Source: Priapulus caudatus
Lineage: Eukaryota > Priapulida > Priapulimorpha > Priapulimorphida > Priapulidae
Length of the DNA stretch: 20,230 bases
Assembly: GCF_000485595.1 (NCBI RefSeq)
Contig: NW_014577309.1
Location: forward strand, 278,097-298,326
Direction: 5' to 3'
Part shown: positions 8,345-16,770 of the stretch, in pieces
How the letters are laid out: every line of letters starts with the position of its first letter
Position numbering within the stretch: the stretch's first letter is position 1
Made by a program: the position numbers and the translations under genes
Notes under the pieces: generated by a model
Seen by the model: the letters and a program-made list of their open reading frames with translations, nothing else
Databases searched by the model: none
Told to the model about the DNA's origin: nothing

Positions 8345-9984
8345 TTAAAGGCCTCCTTTAGTGATGGAAAACTAGTTACATACCTATCAAAGTTAACTAT
8401 GTTTATCGTACAACTAACTGAGAATTTACAGGTTGAATGGGTTTTCGCGGGTGTATGAGAAAAAATATTTTTTGATGTTCACAATGTAAAGAATTTGCTG
8501 ACCGCAAAACAGGCCCGCCTATCTTGTTCGCCGTGACGTAGTGTGAACGTCAGGGTAGGCACTCGCGCTTGTTTACCCGTTGCCAAGCGTGTACAATGGA
8601 GCCTAATGTGAACACCGGATTCAGAGTCGTTCCTAGACTTATCAGTTTCGTACGATACGCGATAAACAGTCAATCAGCATTGATGAAGATGAAAATGAAG
8701 TAGATATAGACAATGAAGTGGAACATGTTGAAGATAGTTGTATTCAGCTGCGTACATGTTTGAACCGTTGGCCAACGATTACGCTAGCCCGACCAGGCTG
8801 TGCGACGGATTGTTTATACAACGGACGGAATGGATATTCTAATCCTCGCAATACCGTTTCTTGGAGCTACGATTACCCAGGCATAGTTTAAGGCAACCGT
8901 GCCAAGGAAACGTGTGATGCCTTGTTCATGTTCGTTGCCAATGTTCAAGGCAACGTCGAACCAGCAGAAGGAAGACTGCTGAATGGTGAGTTTAGCTCAG
9001 TATTTCATTGTAGGTACTAGGTGTACATAATCAGGAGCGTATAGGCCTACTGACATTATACGCTCCTGACATAATGAAATGTTTTTGCTTTCGGTACAAG
9101 CTAAATAGGCCTAGCCAAGTTTTTTCCAACAGATAATGCAACTGTCAGATTTCCCATTCTACAGTACTGTCTAATTTTCTAAATAGAGTAGCCTCAGTAC
9201 TACAGTAGGCCTGACTAAAGAAAAGCAAAGCTGACAATAGTCAATAGTAAATGTTTTAGCGTACCGGTAGTGGAAATTATGACAGGACTTAATACGTAGA
9301 ATTTATGCACATGATAATAGTAACATATGTTATTTTCACGTGTAATGTGGCATTTAGTTAGCTTGTATCGTAACGAAACTCAGTGTATAGCAGTACGAGT
9401 ATAATAATCAATATATGCAGGTAGTGTTTAACCCTGAGGTCAGCTGTCCTGTAACGTAAACTAACCGCGGTCCACGAACAAACAGAAAGTAGAACAAAAA
9501 CGTATTGCGTATACACTGTGACTGAGCAGATTGGCATGAGCTGAGTAAAGCAGCATATGAAATTGGTTGGAACCGATTTTATTGTCTGAGTATTAATGTG
9601 GTTTAATCCGGTAGTAAAGTCTACAATGCATATATGTATATATATATATATCATGCTCATGATGATTAATATGGCAGTTGATGTTTATGCCCAATATAAG
9701 TTACAGCCGAGGATAGCTTTGTGCTCATGCACTGATGCAGGCTTTGTGTGCGGCGCAACGCGGGGAGAACCTAGCCTGACGTCACAGGCCGTTTTCCCAC
9801 CTGGTGGCCGGTTTGGCAGAATAAATGATTTTCAACATTCATAGACCCAACATCAAGACGTGTTTTAAATATCACAGAGGCAACCAAAAAATATACGAAT
9901 GCTTTCGTTATTTACGTGTTGATACTGCTTCAAATAATTGTAAAAATTTGACAGTTTAGAGATATCACTAAAGAAGGCCTTTAA
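8345..9984. mobile_element. TTAA-target DNA transposon inserted into the LINE (about 1.63 kb)
   Basis: TTAA at 8345-8348 and 9981-9984 bracket 1632 bp. The left end is AGGCCTCCTTTAGTGAT (8349-8365). The right end is its reverse complement with one mismatch (9964-9980). With a single TTAA left, the interrupted LINE reads straight through (D-L-N-K-L-L, one base slip, then K-W-S-E-T-W), so the empty site is recoverable. A TTAA duplication fits Kolobok or piggyBac; the AGG start favours Kolobok. No intact transposase is present. At 8680-8850 the plus strand shows an acidic run (DEDENEVDIDNEVE) and, after a frameshift, YMFEPLA. This recalls the acidic leader and xFEP motif of some transposon-linked proteins with a P2X7-like C-terminal domain; I hold that loosely. 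The rest is non-coding. Confidence 0.82.
9031..9069. repeat. Short hairpin inside the TTAA element
   Basis: TCAGGAGCGTATA (9031-9043) and its exact reverse complement (9057-9069) are separated by 13 bases containing TAGGCCTA-like sequence. The arms are perfect over 13 bp. It may be a relic of a smaller insertion or a structural element of the transposon. Confidence 0.5.
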
Positions 9985-10736
9985 CAAGTTGTTAAGTGGT
10001 CAGAGACTGGCAGATGCTGTTCAACCTTAGACAAGTGCAAATGCATACACATGGGTCATGGAAACCCGAGGTCACATATTATATGAACGATGTGCCATTA
10101 GCCAACGTGACTGAGAGAAGGACTTAGGGGTTATAGTTAATGCCTCACTAAAACCATCTAGACAGTGTGCAGAAGCAGCAAAAAAGGCAAACAAGGTGCT
10201 AGGATAATCAGAAGGTGTTTTACCGACAGGTCGAGGCTCACACATCGTTCCCTTATACATGTCCTTGGTCCGCCCACACCTGGAATATGCTATACAAGCT
10301 TGGAGACCTTATTGATAAAGGACATAGAGCTCCTTGAAAAAGTTCAGAGACGAGCGACTAAACTTGTGGAAGGATTGGGTAGCTTGTCATACCAGCAAAG
10401 ACTACAAAGGCTGAATCTTACTACTCTAGAGACCGTAGAGAGAGAGCTGATCTTATCGAGACCTATAAGATTATGACAGGCTTGGAGAATATTGATGCAT
10501 AGGACATTTTTTCACCTGCAATCCTGTCCACCACCAGAGGTCACAGCATGAAACTGTACAAAGAGCGGCAGTCGTCTCGAATTACGGAAAAACATTTTTC
10601 TCAGAGAGTGATTGAGCAGCTGAAAGCTCCTTCCAACATGTTATTGCGGCAAAAGACTTGCTCACCATTTAAAATCGAATTAGGCCGCTATTGACAGTTC
10701 AGGGTTTTATATAAGCGCAAGCTGCCTAACCCTTGA
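9985..10736 (+). pseudogene. Decayed LINE: C-terminal reverse-transcriptase region (3' part)
   Basis: This continues the LINE interrupted at 8345. It is readable with frame changes: the thumb region WQMLFNL(D)KCK..HMG (10000-10060), EKDLGVIVN (10115-10140), AAKKANKVLG(I)IRR (10170-10215), LVRPHLEYAIQAW (10262-10305), IELLEKVQRRATKLV (10325-10370), YQQRLQRLNLTTLET (10390-10435), DLIETYKIMTGL (10448-10485) and FFSQRV (10595-10612). The tail near 10665-10736 (FKIEL..Y then KLPNP and a stop) matches the usual end of such ORFs. At least four frameshifts or stops make it inactive. The clade (CR1, L2 or relatives) cannot be settled by eye. Confidence 0.87.
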
Positions 10737-10776
10737 TAGCCATACAAACACTTGATGTGATGTGTACGTGGCTGTA

Positions 10777-10930
10777 CAGTAAATACAGTAAATACTACTA
10801 GTAATACTATTACTATTACTACTACTAACTATCACGTACTAGTAGTAGTACTAGTAATACTACTACTAGTTGTAGGTAGTACTGAAGTAGTAGTAGTACT
10901 AGTAGTGCTACTACTAGTACTATCACTGTC
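10777..10930. repeat. Degenerate CTA/TAG microsatellite downstream of the LINE
   Basis: It begins with TACAGTAAATACAGTAAA, then about 140 bp of ACTACTAGTAATACTACTAC-type sequence switching repeatedly between CTA and TAG, giving many nested ACTAGT palindromes. It follows about 40 bp after the LINE stop, so it may have grown from the short tandem tail typical of CR1/L2-like elements. Confidence 0.7.
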
Positions 10931-10972
10931 AATATCACTCAGTACACACTACAGGAGTAGTACCGTGACCAC

Positions 10973-11607
10973 TTAAAGGGATACTAGACTCTATGATTTT
11001 ACTGCATACAACTGTACTTACTCAAGTTACTGTATAACAAATCGTCTATACCCACACATACTTGTTACCAGATAGGGCCTACCTAATTTAATTGTTAATG
11101 TTATAATTAATTATACATCAACGCTACGAAATTTGAACGTCGCCATTGACAGTGACACCCGCAACCGTGCTGCCACCCTGAAAAAGTTGCGCATTTCCCA
11201 ATATATTTTGCACATTACAGACTGAGGGCTAATCACAGAGGTGCAATTATATTTATACCTAAATGCTATTTAACCGAATGATGTTCATTTTAGGACAAAT
11301 TTATCCATAATATAACTGAAACTATATGTCGTTTATAAGATATTACAATCCTTTTACTTTTAAATTAATAAATAAGAAACACCCTCGGTCTGTAGCCCTT
11401 GGCTGAAAAGTCGTTTTGCGCAACTTTTCAGATCGTGCGCTTTGAGTGGTGCCACCGTCGTTATAATCAAACTGTAGTCGTTAGTTTTAAAACAGTTAAA
11501 AACAAAATTTCGAATTGTGATTGAACCATGAAACTTTTTATGTAGCGTAATTTTAACCTAAATTAACTGAAAATAAACCTAGAACCTAGAGTAAAGGATC
11601 CCTTTAA
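10973..11607. mobile_element. Second short TTAA-target element (about 627 bp)
   Basis: TTAA occurs at 10973-10976 and 11604-11607. The left end AGGGATACTAGACTCTATG (10977-10995) matches the reverse complement of the right end (AGGGATCCTTTACTCTAGG) at 15 of 19 positions. Internally, CTGAAAAAGTTGCGCA (about 11178) and, inverted, TTGCGCAACTTTTCAG (about 11416) with flanking GCCACC/GGTGCC form a second, inner inverted repeat. There is no coding capacity. It is probably a Kolobok- or piggyBac-type MITE; the end divergence indicates greater age than the elements at 559 and 8349. Confidence 0.65.
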
Positions 11608-11652
11608 TAACATTAACAGATTTTATAAATATGACACTGATAGTGATATTGA

Positions 11653-11766
11653 TAGTGTGCACACACACACACATATATGTGTGTATATATATATATATGT
11701 GTGCGTGTGCGTGCGTGCGTGCGTCTGGGGGTGTATCTGTATGCGTGTGTGAGTGAGTGAGTGAAT
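11653..11766. repeat. Compound CA/TG/TA and GTGC microsatellite
   Basis: ACACACACACACACATATATGTGTG, then a TA run, then TGTGCGTGCGTGCG, then GTGAGTGAGTGAGTG. It is self-complementary at its start (CACACA..TGTGTG) and explains the histidine/threonine-rich open frame on the minus strand. Confidence 0.85.
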
Positions 11767-12070
11767 GAGTATCTCTACCCGGGTTAACCCTGCACTCTGA
11801 CGCCGTTGGGGGAGTGGTTGAGCGAAGTATCACGGGCGAAAGAAAAGAAGCATACCAAATCAAATGAGCGAATGGTTTGGACGAACAAGCAGGGCCGGAG
11901 CGAAGGTCTACACGGGTAGAGCTAAGCGTACTGCATAGAGTAAATCTCAGCGCATCCCCAGTCTCAGCTCAGCTATCTGAGCACAGCAATCGACTTCGTG
12001 TGATTGAGAGCGCGGTATGCCCATATACACATTGTCGACCAGACTATCAGCATGTATAGCCAGCATGCGG

Positions 12071-12078
12071 TATATAAA
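12071..12078 (+). promoter_or_regulatory. Possible TATA box upstream of the FBXL15 homologue
   Basis: TATATAAA lies about 345 bp before the first recognised coding exon. A start site about 30 bp downstream would give a short 5' UTR exon. That would then be spliced to the acceptor at 12422-12423, which directly abuts the ATG. Possible donors exist at about 12147 and 12246 but none is compelling. AT-rich DNA yields such strings often. Confidence 0.2.
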
Positions 12079-12423
12079 CCAAGACAATATTAATCAAACT
12101 TGTGGTTGACAGTAACCCTTTTGACCCATTTAAATGAACATTTACATGGTAATGGTCAGATATGTAATTATGTCCATTTTACAATTCGAGATAGAGACTC
12201 CATAGCATTCTCGCCATCTGAAATTGGAGTCTAGCTCAGAAGCAGGTGTGATAAGGTGGCATGCCATACTTCACCAAAAGTTTTAGGTGCACAGCATCTG
12301 AATATGTACAAGTAAAACTCACACATGCTAGTCCCAAATTGTGCACACTGGTTATTCATCAGGCACATGCTTTAAATGCTATAATTATTAGTAAGTTAAA
12401 ATGTTAATTGCATCCTTTTCCAG

Positions 12424-12603
12424 ATGATGGCATGTGATGCTTCGTGTCATGATACATGCCATTTAGTTCACGAGGACATGTGCCTCGACAGAGCACAAAC
12501 CCTGTCATGTGGACCGAGCTTATTGTATCTCCCGTGGGAGGACGTTCTCTGTCGATACGTTTTATGTCGGTTATCCTTACATGACCTCTTCCGCCTTCGA
12601 CAG
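12424..12603 (+). CDS. FBXL15: FBXL15 homologue exon 1: N-terminus and first half of F-box
   Basis: The acceptor ATCCTTTTCCAG sits immediately before ATGATGGC, so translation begins at the first base of the exon. It codes 60 residues: a cysteine/histidine-rich leader of about 34, then LPWEDVLCRYVLCRLSLHDL and FRLRQ. The donor CAG|GTTTGT is at 12604-12605, phase 0. GC3 is ordinary, about half. Confidence 0.88.
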
Positions 12604-14743
12604 GTTTGTTGCTATACAAATAAAATTACATAACAATTAGGCATGATATCGTAGTGGAATCTCTTTTGAGTGGCTAACGCTTTATTGGATTTCTGGGGGA
12701 ATTAAAATGTGGTCACACTTTCGAATTAGATTGCATTACATATACGTATACATGAGTGCACAGGTTATTAATTATTGCCTAAGATGTTCACAAAAACTGG
12801 ATATTGATACCTCGGTGCATGTTTGATTCTAGTCAGCATGTCTAGTTTCTATCATCTATGCTTCAGAATGTGAATATAGAGGTAATTGCTCAGCAGCTAT
12901 CACGCATAGGCGTAGAATCTTTCGAAGATGCTATCACAGCGGGATTTCCTTACCGATATCGAAGGCGTGACTTCTATATGCTATCGTTCGGTTTCTGCGG
13001 TTACGGTCACCGCAGGTCAACCGCGCAGCCGCTGAGCTGGTCAAGGCCTTCTTCGGACGTCGTCTCCAGGTGGACCTGACACACTACGCCGGCCGCATCC
13101 CCGCGCGCAGCTTCCACACGATCGTCGACGGCAACCGCGTGCTGCGCACGCTCGTGCTCGCCAACTGCCGCGACTGGCTTGACGACAGCGTGCTCTGTGG
13201 TGTGATCACATGCTGCCCGCGCCTGCAACACGTCGACGTGAGCGGATGCTCGCGGCTCACGGATGCCACGCCACGCGCGCTCGCCGCGGGATGTCCCGAC
13301 CTCGACGCTGTCGTCATGAGGGACTGTCACTGGCTGAGCGCGAGCGCGCTGGCCGCGCTGGCGCTGGGGTGTCGGCGTCTCCAGCGCATCGACGTCGAGT
13401 CATGCTGGGCTGTCGACGATGCGGCGATCAAGGTTGTGCTGGCGGCCTGCTGCAGGTACGGAGCACGCGCGAGGGGGGTGACGTCACGCGATGTCGCGTC
13501 ACCCTGATGATATTTCTTTTAAACTACTTTTCGTGTATCTTTTCTAAACTTTTAATTCATTTTTTAAATGCAATTACAGTTCTTATTACAGGTTCTTACA
13601 GGTTATTACAGGTTATTACAGGTTATTACAGGTTCTTCTTATTTTGAATATTGAGCATCTTGTTACGATGCAGTTCCCTGTGTCAATAGTGATTGTAATA
13701 CGTGTGCATCCTTTATAATAGATTAGTAGATTGATAGCTTCTTAGAATTGTCGGATTTAAATGAATTGATGGGTTATCAGAACTTCTGTGTAAATTACTA
13801 GTAAAAGGGTGGCTTTTCCATTTTTGCAGGCTGCAGAATTTGTCATTGTGTAAGATCTATGGCATAACAGATGCGACGATTCGGGAGATAGCCTACTGCC
13901 GGACGCCCCTGACGGACCTCAATATATCAGGCTGCTGGCGAGTCACAGACGACTCGATAAGGTGCGTTGCCCTCTACACGAAGATGTATCTAGTCAGAAA
14001 GAATCAATACAAGTACCAATACAATACATTATCTTTTACACTCCCCTACCCCCAAAAAAGAACATGATGCTATGACTTGTTCGATTGTACGGTGTTCTTT
14101 GTTTTGGTTTCATCATTGACTTTGGCCTGGTAATGCACAAAGAATTGCCGAAATATATCTGTTCCGCTAGCGGACACAAGTGCTATATATATATGATTGA
14201 AAAATTCTGTTTGAATTCACGGCGGGCGGACGGCCGGTTGTTCTTCGTTTCTGTCTGCGCAGGGTGCTAGCCGAGTACTGTCAGACACTACAGGTGCTGC
14301 GTGTGATGGACTGTCGCGACATCACCGAGGCAACGCTTGCCAGGTGTGTGATACTTTACCCTCAATGTCACCGTAGACATAGCTGCGTAAATGGCGATGC
14401 CACGTAAATGCATGCTTTTACGTTATACAATTTTTAGAATATGTTTTATTGAGCTGGCAACCACGACTTGCGTGTACTGGATTGGTATTACGTAAAGGCT
14501 CGATTAGTTTCTTTTTATTTTAATTGTAGCTGGTAGTTAAGTCGTCTGTTAACAGAAGTCACGTGTACTGTGCTTATGAATTCGGTCGGGTATTTACACG
14601 CCTACACCCTTACAACACCTAGGTTGCGGCTGCGTGGGGTACTTGTCGATCGAGCAAGGCCTAGCTACATTCCTCTACAAGGCGAGTCGAGCAGTGAGGC
14701 TTACTTGAAGATGCTAATGCACCGACTCCACCTGCAGATCTAG
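12424..14743 (+). CDS. FBXL15: F-box and leucine-rich-repeat protein, FBXL15/Jetlag homologue (five exons)
   Basis: Joined exons 12424-12603, 13016-13455, 13830-13961, 14263-14343 and 14623-14743 give 954 nt: 317 codons plus TAG. All junctions are GT-AG, with phases 0, 2, 2, 2. Residues about 35-75 are the F-box, with LPWEDVL as in FBXL15. From about 85 to 280 run cysteine-type LRRs (LxxLxLxxCxxLTDxxLxxLAxGCPxL). The end (LRLRGVLVD ... LHLQI) aligns with the FBXL15 C-terminus. Length is close to the roughly 300-residue vertebrate protein. In that family the F-box binds SKP1 in an SCF E3 ubiquitin ligase and the LRRs bind substrate. Human FBXL15 targets SMURF1, affecting BMP signalling; fly Jetlag promotes light-driven TIM turnover. 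Substrate here is unknown. The start is the first ATG after the acceptor; ATG at 12427 is an alternative. An upstream 5' UTR exon is probable. Confidence 0.93.
13016..13455 (+). CDS. FBXL15: FBXL15 homologue exon 2: F-box end and main LRR block
   Basis: The acceptor GTCACCGCAG (AG at 13014-13015) is followed by VNRAAAELV, the family continuation of the F-box, then VDLTHYAGRIP and LRRs such as LRTLVLANCRDWLDDSVL, LQHVDVSGCSRLTDATPRAL and LQRIDVESCWAVDDAAI. The donor CAG|GTACGG is at 13456-13457, phase 2. By my count about 84% of codons end in G or C, far above exon 1 and about 65% in exon 3. GTG at 13070 is internal, not a start. Confidence 0.93.
13581..13634. repeat. 10-bp tandem repeat in FBXL15 intron 2
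   Basis: Consecutive decamers (TCTTATTACA, GGTTCTTACA, then three GGTTATTACA and a partial copy) give about 5.4 copies. Each junction recreates TTACAG|GTT, a minimal acceptor followed at once by GT. The true acceptor is more than 190 bp downstream at 13828-13829. Confidence 0.85.
13830..13961 (+). CDS. FBXL15: FBXL15 homologue exon 3: LRRs
   Basis: The acceptor CCATTTTTGCAG (AG at 13828-13829) begins the exon, whose first base completes an arginine codon. It reads LQNLSLCKIYGITDATIREI and then LTDLNISGCWRVTDDSI, two LRR cores. The donor AAG|GTGCGT is at 13962-13963, phase 2. One repeat (IAYCRTPL) is one or two residues shorter than the usual LAxxCPxL spacing. Confidence 0.9.
14263..14343 (+). 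CDS. FBXL15: FBXL15 homologue exon 4: LRR
   Basis: The acceptor TTTCTGTCTGCGCAG (AG at 14261-14262) is followed by VLAEYCQTLQVLRVMDCRDI and TEATLA, matching the last LRR of FBXL15 (LAEYC is shared with the human protein). The donor CAG|GTGTGT is at 14344-14345, phase 2. It has only 26 complete codons, so an ab initio gene finder could miss it. Confidence 0.9.
14623..14743 (+). CDS. FBXL15: FBXL15 homologue exon 5: C-terminal tail and stop
   Basis: The acceptor CTTACAACACCTAG (AG at 14621-14622) is followed by LRLRGVLVD, then a 25-residue linker, LMHRLHLQI and TAG (14741-14743). The RLRxRGVxxD start and a short hydrophobic end ending LQ(I/V) mirror the vertebrate C-terminus. No reasonable ATG lies in it, so only the splice model reveals it. 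Confidence 0.88.
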
Positions 14744-14838
14744 CTATCATTCTGTATTAGTGATTCTCGGAGTGAGGAGGTGAAGACTGTTACTCTGTTT
14801 GATAGCATTGATAGCTAGGTAGGTGACGTCTAGATGAT

Positions 14839-14985
14839 CCTGTGATCTAGACCGAATAATTCTGTCCCATATAACCTTTTTTATATTTTGGTGAGGGTTA
14901 TATTGGGTAGAATATAGCCAATATAACCCTCACCAAAATATAAAAAAGGTTATATGGGACAGAATTATTCGGTCTACCTGTGATC
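14839..14985. mobile_element. Perfect 59-bp palindromic MITE with 9-bp target duplication
   Basis: The left arm 14848-14906 (starts TAGACCGAATAATTCTGTCC) and right arm 14918-14976 are exact reverse complements over 59 bp, with an 11-base loop. CCTGTGATC occurs immediately before (14839-14847) and after (14977-14985). A 9-bp duplication fits Mutator-like transposases. The arms show no substitutions, indicating recent insertion or recent conversion between arms. It starts 104 bp after the FBXL15 stop, on the transcribed side, with no polyadenylation signal between, so it is probably in the 3' UTR as a 129-nt hairpin. It has no coding capacity. Confidence 0.92.
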
Positions 14986-15028
14986 TTGCCTAATCATTTT
15001 CTGCCTGTGTGAGTGTGGTCAGCACTAA

Positions 15029-15134
15029 CAAAGCGAGAAAGAAGAGGTTGATAGGGAGAGAATGAGAGAAAGACAAGAGAAGAGAGAATGAGAGAAAGAC
15101 ACAGAGTGAGATAGAGAAGAGTGAAAGAGAGATA
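15029..15134. repeat. GA-rich low-complexity tract
   Basis: AGCGAGAAAGAAGAGG then repeated GAGAGAATGAGAGAAAGACA units (two close copies at about 15055 and 15082) and AGAGAAGAGTGAAAGAGAGA. It is purine-only over long runs and probably part of the FBXL15 3' UTR or its downstream flank. Confidence 0.8.
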
Positions 15135-15543
15135 TTTATTAGGTAATGAACTAATTTGCATTGGAAGTTTGTCCAATTAGACTATGAGGTGCCGCTAGCA
15201 CGTAGAAATTGATCAACCCGTGATGTTTTATGATCCAGTCAGTCCACACAATAATACCATACGAATATTATAATATAATGTTATAATAACCTATATAATA
15301 ATATATTAGACAAGTTTATGAGCGATAGATGGCGCCACGCACGCATGACTTCTATTATTACACAATTCGTGTTTTTGGAATGACTCTAATTGCGTATTCA
15401 CGTAATCACATAATGAGAAAATGTAGCTACAATAACATCTACTTGAAATCCGTAGTTTATGTGATGCCCCCTTCTGGCGTTGATGCAAAATGTTGGTTAT
15501 TAAAATTCAAGTTGATTCCACTTGTGTAGGGGCAATCAGAGGC

Positions 15544-15549
15544 AATAAA
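15544..15549 (+). terminator. Candidate polyadenylation signal for the FBXL15 homologue
   Basis: This is the first AATAAA after the stop codon that I find, followed by a GT-containing TGTGTTAAGAACTTGTGG. It would give an 3' UTR of about 800 nt that includes the hairpin at 14848. Variant hexamers closer in cannot be excluded. Confidence 0.3.
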
Positions 15550-15985
15550 ATGTGTTAAGAACTTGTGGATGACTCGGAAGACAATAAGGTGCCTCAATTA
15601 AAATCAGCCATATCGCTGTCTTTTGAATTCTAAACGTAAATTTGATCACATAAATCACTTCTACTTTAGATATATAACGACAAAATTGTATCACTTCTAA
15701 TTATACTGATATATTTTTGATAGCAGGTATATGATCCTTCTGTATACCGGAATTAGTGAAATTGTACCCTTACCCCCACTATTGAGACATTGTCCCAATG
15801 AACTGTGTACATAAATTTGATATTAGAAGCACAAAGATGTAGTTGTGGGTACTATAGCTTGACTGGCACTTTAAATTTACCCCTCCTATAACAAAGAATG
15901 AAACGACTGGAATTGGAATTTCGTCTGCTTAAGTGCATGACGCTACGTGGCGCTCGAAAGAATGCAGGCGGGTTTCGAGTTAGAT
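15550..15985. other. Stretch with no supported gene
   Basis: AT-rich to about 15900, with only short open frames. No inverted-repeat element was recognised here. Confidence 0.5.
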
Positions 15986-15987
15986 CG

Positions 15988-16232
15988 GTGGTTGACCCTC
16001 CCTCCTCCTCCTGCCCTTCCTCCTCCCTCTCCTCCTTCTCACTTCGCACGTAGGGAGCTGAGGCGTGCATGGTTTGTTCGTGTGAGACAAGTGGTCATCA
16101 GAGTGCTATTGATCGCTGTGGCGTGCGCTCTCTTTACCGTGGTGGGAACACAGCCGTCTGCTGTCTCCTCCTCCTCCTTCTTCTCCCCCCTCCTCCTCCG
16201 CCTCCTTCTCCTCCTTCTCCTCCTTCGTTTCA
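15988..16232. repeat. Two TCC/CTT-rich tracts
   Basis: CTCCCTCCTCCTCCTGCCC and related runs at about 15998-16050, and TCCTCCTCCTCCTTCTTCTC to CTCCTTCTCCTCCTTCG at 16166-16226. Between them is ordinary sequence with a hydrophobic open frame (VLLIAVACALFTVV) that has no supporting start or splice context. The tracts inflate open frames on both strands. Confidence 0.75.
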
Positions 16233-16457
16233 CACTCGTGTGGATGTCGGATTCCGGCGGGAAGCAGAACCGAACAACATTGCCGACAAACGAGTGAGCT
16301 CGGAGATTGCCGGAGATATTTATTTGGTGAGTGAACGCGCGCTGGTCGCCCGTGGGGTTGACGCCCACCTCTGTGCAGTCGTGTCTGTCTGTCGATCGTC
16401 CCTCCAGTGTGTCAGCGATCAAGCCGGTTGCCTCACACCGACTGCTAACAAAGGTAG

Positions 16458-16770
16458 CAATGATGATGACCGTTGCCGACACCAACACCACCACCATTGC
16501 CGCTACGACAATGACGATGATGCTGACGACAATGACGACGACGGTGACGACGACGACGATGATGCTGCCGACGACGATGACACTGACGACGACGGCGACG
16601 ACGATGCTGCCGACGACGATGACACTGACGACGACGGCGACACTGACGATGGCTGCCGACGCCGCGACGACGACACTGACGATTGCTAGCCGACTGCGAC
16701 GACGACGACATGACGATGCTGCCGACGACGACGACCATAGCCGACGACGGCGACGGCGAACGACGAACGA
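16458..16770. repeat. GAC/GAT trinucleotide array with a 42-bp higher-order duplication
   Basis: This is about 310 bp of GAC, GAT, GCC and ACT triplets. A 42-bp unit starting GATGCTGCCGACGACGATGA at 16561 is repeated exactly at 16603. Because the period is a multiple of three, all frames stay open: an aspartate run in one, threonine in another, valine on the minus strand. That explains the large apparent open frames here (minus 16039-16794, plus 16069-16689 and 16331-17344). None has convincing start, stop or splice context, so I call it a repeat. A real acidic low-complexity exon is not excluded. Confidence 0.75.

Noticed and set aside
12404-12619. 71-codon minus-strand frame
   Set aside because: Antisense shadow of FBXL15 exon 1.
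13480-13487. TGACGTCA (CRE-like) at the start of FBXL15 intron 2, inside a GGGTGACG/CGTCACCC hairpin
   Set aside because: A single 8-bp site in a GC-rich exon flank; similar strings occur at 9778 and 18025, so no regulatory claim is justified.
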